Below are positions 12,696-14,170 of a stretch of DNA of 14,170 nt, piece by piece. This DNA is from UBA8110 sp964597275 (lineage in GTDB: Bacteria > SAR324 > NAC60-12). Where the stretch lies: assembly GCA_964597275.1 (NCBI GenBank), contig CAZQXS010000096.1:1-14170 (forward strand), read 5' to 3'. Each line of letters starts with the position of its first letter. Position 1 is the first letter of the stretch. The position numbers were made by a program, and so were the translations under genes. The notes beneath the pieces are model-generated. The model ran no database searches. It was not told the DNA's origin and saw only the letters and a program-made list of their open reading frames with translations.

Positions 12696-13143
12696 CCAGC
12701 GCAGGAACGTCGGGTTGCAACGCCAGCAGCCGCGCCCGCATTTCCGGAGGCATCGGCGCTTTCTGGTTGGCCCGGTAGTCGTAGCACACGCCCAGCCCTT
12801 CTCCTTCCGCCGCCACCACGCCCATCTGCTCGCTGACCAGCCGCTGGTGGATCACCATGCGGTCCTCTCCCAGCGAAACCACCCGCGCCCCTGCGTGGAT
12901 CGTGTCGGGAAACGTCACGGGGGCACGGTAGCGACACTGGATGGACGCGAGGATCGTGCCGACCCCCGTCCGCTCCAGACTTTCCTGCACCCCGATGGCG
13001 TCGAAAAATCGCAGCCGGACGTGTTCCATCCAGCGGATGTACACGGTGTTGTTGACGTGCTGCATCGCGTCCTGATCGCCCCAGTACACGGGAATCTGCA
13101 TGGTGATCGGGTAGGGCTGCAACAGTGCTTCGATGGCGTTCAT
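12685..13143 (-). CDS. 4HBT-fold acyl-CoA thioesterase (second copy)
   Basis: The 152-residue hotdog-fold protein carries the YbgC/4HBT signature WGDQDAMQHVNNTVYIRWME (21-40), with the expected catalytic Asp at position 25 and the HVNN turn. SIQCRYRAPVTFPDTIHAGA (67-86) corresponds to the central strands. It is clearly related to the thioesterase at 7711-8172, but the two share mainly the motif regions, so they are old paralogues or independent members rather than a recent duplication. The 3' end overlaps the FtsB-like gene on the opposite strand. The 5' end faces the MITE-like element, whose left edge is 48 bp upstream of the ATG. The substrate is unknown. Confidence 0.87.
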   Translation of the reverse strand: MNAIEALLQPYPITMQIPVYWGDQDAMQHVNNTVYIRWMEHVRLRFFDAIGVQESLERTGVGTILASIQCRYRAPVTFPDTIHAGARVVSLGEDRMVIHQRLVSEQMGVVAAEGEGLGVCYDYRANQKAPMPPEMRARLLALQPDVPALVSG

Positions 13144-13182
13144 GGTGATGGTGCGGGAACAAAAAGGTGGACGAATCAGGAA

Positions 13183-13190
13183 ACATTATG
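13183..13190. repeat. Left 8-bp target-site duplication (ACATTATG)
   Basis: ACATTATG directly abuts the left terminal inverted repeat at 13191. An identical copy abuts the right end at 13352-13359. Identical short direct repeats just outside inverted termini are the footprint of transposition. Confidence 0.75.
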
Positions 13191-13229
13191 GGTAGTGGAC
13201 TCCTTGCAAAGGATGACCTCCCTCCTGTC

Positions 13230-13261
13230 ATTCCGGGCGGAGCGGAGCGCAGACCCGGAAT
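13230..13261. repeat. Inner palindrome 1 of the MITE-like element
   Basis: ATTCCGGG (13230-13237) and CCCGGAAT (13254-13261) are perfect 8-bp inverted repeats around 16 nt. The right arm overlaps GGAATCCAGA (13257-13266), which also pairs perfectly with TCTGGATTCC (13284-13293), so alternative folds compete. Confidence 0.75.
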
Positions 13262-13288
13262 CCAGAGCAAACGGCCGTGGGGTTCTGG

Positions 13289-13308
13289 ATTCCCGCCTGC
13301 GCGGGAAT
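13289..13308. repeat. dRS3-like palindrome ATTCCC-N8-GGGAAT
   Basis: The 20-bp sequence exactly fits the pattern ATTCCC-N8-GGGAAT described for the dRS3 repeats of Neisseria, which serve as filamentous phage integration targets there. Similar GTCATTCC...GGGAAT repeats are widespread in other bacteria, so the match shows a shared repeat type, not relatedness to Neisseria. It is part of the MITE-like element. Confidence 0.7.
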
Positions 13309-13331
13309 GACAACAAAAATGCAGCCCGTCC

Positions 13332-13361
13332 TTTACAAGGAACCCACGACCACATTATGAA
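13332..13361 (+). promoter_or_regulatory. Candidate promoter spanning the right edge of the element
   Basis: TTTACA (13332-13337, 5/6 match) lies in the right terminal repeat. After 18 nt comes TATGAA (13356-13361, 4/6), which straddles the target duplication. The start would be near 13368, about 20 nt before the thiamine diphosphokinase ATG. If real, the element supplies the -35 box. Confidence 0.35.
13352..13359. repeat. Right 8-bp target-site duplication (ACATTATG)
   Basis: This identical partner of 13183-13190 abuts the right terminal inverted repeat. The bases outside the two copies differ, so the direct repeat is exactly 8 bp. Confidence 0.75.
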
Positions 13362-13388
13362 CCGCTCCCAACCAGAACGCCAGAGCCA

Positions 13389-14057
13389 ATGACCGTGGCT
13401 GACGAAAACTCCTTGGAATCCCGACCGAGCGCCCTGATTGTCTGCAACGGCCAAGCGCCTGCGCGGGAGCTGTTGCTCCGCCACTGGTCCGCCGTGGGCT
13501 TGCGCGTGGCGGCGGATGGCGGGGCCAACACCCTTGCGGAGATGGACTTGCTCCCCGATGTCGTGGTGGGCGATTTGGATTCGCTGAAACCGGAGGTGCG
13601 GGAGCGCCTGCCCTCCGAGGCGGTGGTTCGCGTTCCGGAGCAGGACACCAACGATGCCGACAAGGCGACCCGCTACTGTCTGGAGCAGGGCTTGACCGAA
13701 GTTCACCTGTTTGGCGCAGATGGCGGACGGGCGGATCAGTTTCTCGCAAACCTTGAGGTGATGTTGCGCCACTCCCGGCAGGCGCGGCTGGTGCTGTGGA
13801 CCTCGCGGGAGCGCATGGAGTTCGTCCACCGTTCGTGGCAGGACACGCTGGTTCCGGAAACCGTGGTCTCGCTGCTGCCTGTCTTCGGCCCTGTGCGGGG
13901 AGTGACCACGAGCGGGCTGGCGTACCCCCTTAACGGGCAGGATTTGGTGCCCGGCCAGCCGCCCTCCGGCGTGTCGAATCAGGCGACCGACGAAACCGTG
14001 CGGATCACCTGCGAGTCCGGAGCCCTGCTGCTCTGCGTCCAGCACACGGCGGATTGA
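13389..14057 (+). CDS. Thiamine diphosphokinase (thiamine pyrophosphokinase)
   Basis: The 222-residue enzyme would transfer pyrophosphate from ATP to thiamine, making the cofactor thiamine diphosphate in the cytoplasm. Motifs in order are ADGGAN (42-47), LPDVVVGDLDS (55-65), the metal/ATP segment EQDTNDADKA (84-93), GADGGRADQFLANL (109-122), TSGLAYPL (174-181) and SGVSN (193-197). Length and motif order match the bacterial/eukaryotic TPK family. The ATG at 13389 has no obvious Shine-Dalgarno; it overlaps the TGA of an 11-codon open frame (from ATG 13357) as ATGA, which might couple translation. No TPP riboswitch elements are seen upstream. Its partner in fungal fusions, a DUF4743-Nudix domain, is encoded separately at 136-1017. 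Such salvage enzymes imply uptake or recycling of thiamine. Confidence 0.92.
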   Translation: MTVADENSLESRPSALIVCNGQAPARELLLRHWSAVGLRVAADGGANTLAEMDLLPDVVVGDLDSLKPEVRERLPSEAVVRVPEQDTNDADKATRYCLEQGLTEVHLFGADGGRADQFLANLEVMLRHSRQARLVLWTSRERMEFVHRSWQDTLVPETVVSLLPVFGPVRGVTTSGLAYPLNGQDLVPGQPPSGVSNQATDETVRITCESGALLLCVQHTAD

Positions 14058-14074
14058 AACGCCCGTGTTTTCGC

Positions 14075-14103
14075 TTGGACTTTCCTGCCAAAACTGCAAT
14101 ACT
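14075..14103 (+). promoter_or_regulatory. Putative promoter of the tRNA-Lys gene
   Basis: TTGGAC (14075-14080) is followed after 17 nt by AATACT (14098-14103). Transcription would start a few bases before the tRNA 5' end at 14117. The hexamers match consensus modestly (3/6 and 4/6), but the spacing and position are right. Confidence 0.45.
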
Positions 14104-14116
14104 TTCTGGATGCTGT

Positions 14117-14170
14117 GGGTCGGTAGCTCAGTTGGTAGAGCATCTGACTTTTAATCAGGTGGTCCGGGGT
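14117..14170 (+). tRNA. tRNA-Lys (anticodon UUU), 3' part cut by the window end
   Basis: GGGTCGG is the 5' acceptor strand. It is followed by TA, the D arm (GCTC AGTTGGTA GAGC) and an anticodon stem TCTGA/TCAGG closing the loop CTTTTAA, with anticodon TTT, so it reads AAA/AAG lysine codons. The variable loop and the start of the T arm are visible, but the rest, including the 3' acceptor strand, lies beyond 14170. Confidence 0.95.

Larger units (their letters stand above)
13191..13351. mobile_element. 161-bp MITE-like element with terminal inverted repeats
   Basis: The left end reads GGTAGTGGACTCCTTGCAAA and the reverse complement of the right end reads GGTCGTGGGTTCCTTGTAAA. Over the first 23 bp, 19 positions match. 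The element is flanked on both sides by ACATTATG. It encodes no transposase, so it would need one supplied in trans; eight-base duplications are made by several IS families (for example ISL3, IS66, IS1595), and I cannot assign one. The interior is made of nested palindromes: ATTCCGGG/CCCGGAAT, GGAATCCAGA/TCTGGATTCC, GTCATTCC/GGAATGAC and a sequence fitting ATTCCC-N8-GGGAAT. It occupies most of the gap between the second thioesterase gene and the thiamine diphosphokinase gene. Confidence 0.75.

Noticed and set aside
13144..13388. TPP riboswitch upstream of thiamine diphosphokinase
   Set aside because: I could not find the conserved CTGAGA-type and ACC(C/T)GA-type core elements. The structure present is the MITE-like palindromes.
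12715..13392. Plus-strand open frame across the second thioesterase gene and the MITE-like element
   Set aside because: It is antisense to the thioesterase and crosses a mobile element; only its last 11 codons might matter, as a coupled leader.
1..14170. CRISPR array or phage/defence island
   Set aside because: No regularly spaced direct repeats, and no cas, integrase, restriction or toxin-antitoxin genes are visible.

Overview
This is a GC-rich, densely packed bacterial chromosome segment. Cell-envelope and division genes (rodZ, murB, ftsQ, an ftsB/divIC-type gene, bactofilin, an LytM peptidase) together with a GspE/PilB-type ATPase point to a Gram-negative, proteobacteria-like organism. 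The class cannot be fixed from sequence alone. No phage, plasmid, CRISPR or secondary-metabolite genes are present.

Layout: (1) Positions 1-135 hold a 71-bp palindromic repeat beyond the 3' end of a minus-strand DUF4743/Nudix hydrolase gene (136-1017). (2) Positions 1237-7586 carry a very tight plus-strand run of seven genes: an orphan LigA-Ia-like protein, rodZ, a YhcC-type radical SAM protein, rsfS, murB, ftsQ and a GspE-like ATPase. Five of the six junctions overlap or abut, so this looks like one transcription unit for cell shape, peptidoglycan precursor synthesis, division and ribosome silencing. (3) A second copy of the palindromic repeat (7611-7681) sits between the convergent ends of the ATPase gene and a 4HBT-fold thioesterase gene. 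(4) A divergent gene (8346-10322) encodes a GAF plus HD-GYP protein with a large insertion inside the HD-GYP domain. (5) Positions 10382-12695 carry a membrane-anchored M23 peptidase, a bactofilin and an FtsB/DivIC-like protein, a plausible peptidoglycan-remodelling and division cassette. (6) A second 4HBT-fold thioesterase gene converges on it (12685-13143). (7) A 161-bp MITE-like element with terminal inverted repeats and an 8-bp target duplication fills most of the gap before a thiamine diphosphokinase gene (13389-14057). (8) A tRNA-Lys(UUU) gene with its own promoter is cut by the window end.

The genes are mostly ordinary housekeeping genes. The best candidates for something undescribed are the MITE-like element with its nested palindromes, the interrupted HD-GYP protein, and the orphan ligase-Ia domain heading a division operon. 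The separate DUF4743-Nudix and thiamine diphosphokinase genes also mirror the two halves of the fungal Tnr3 fusion enzyme. All function calls come from motif recognition by eye; no database search was run.
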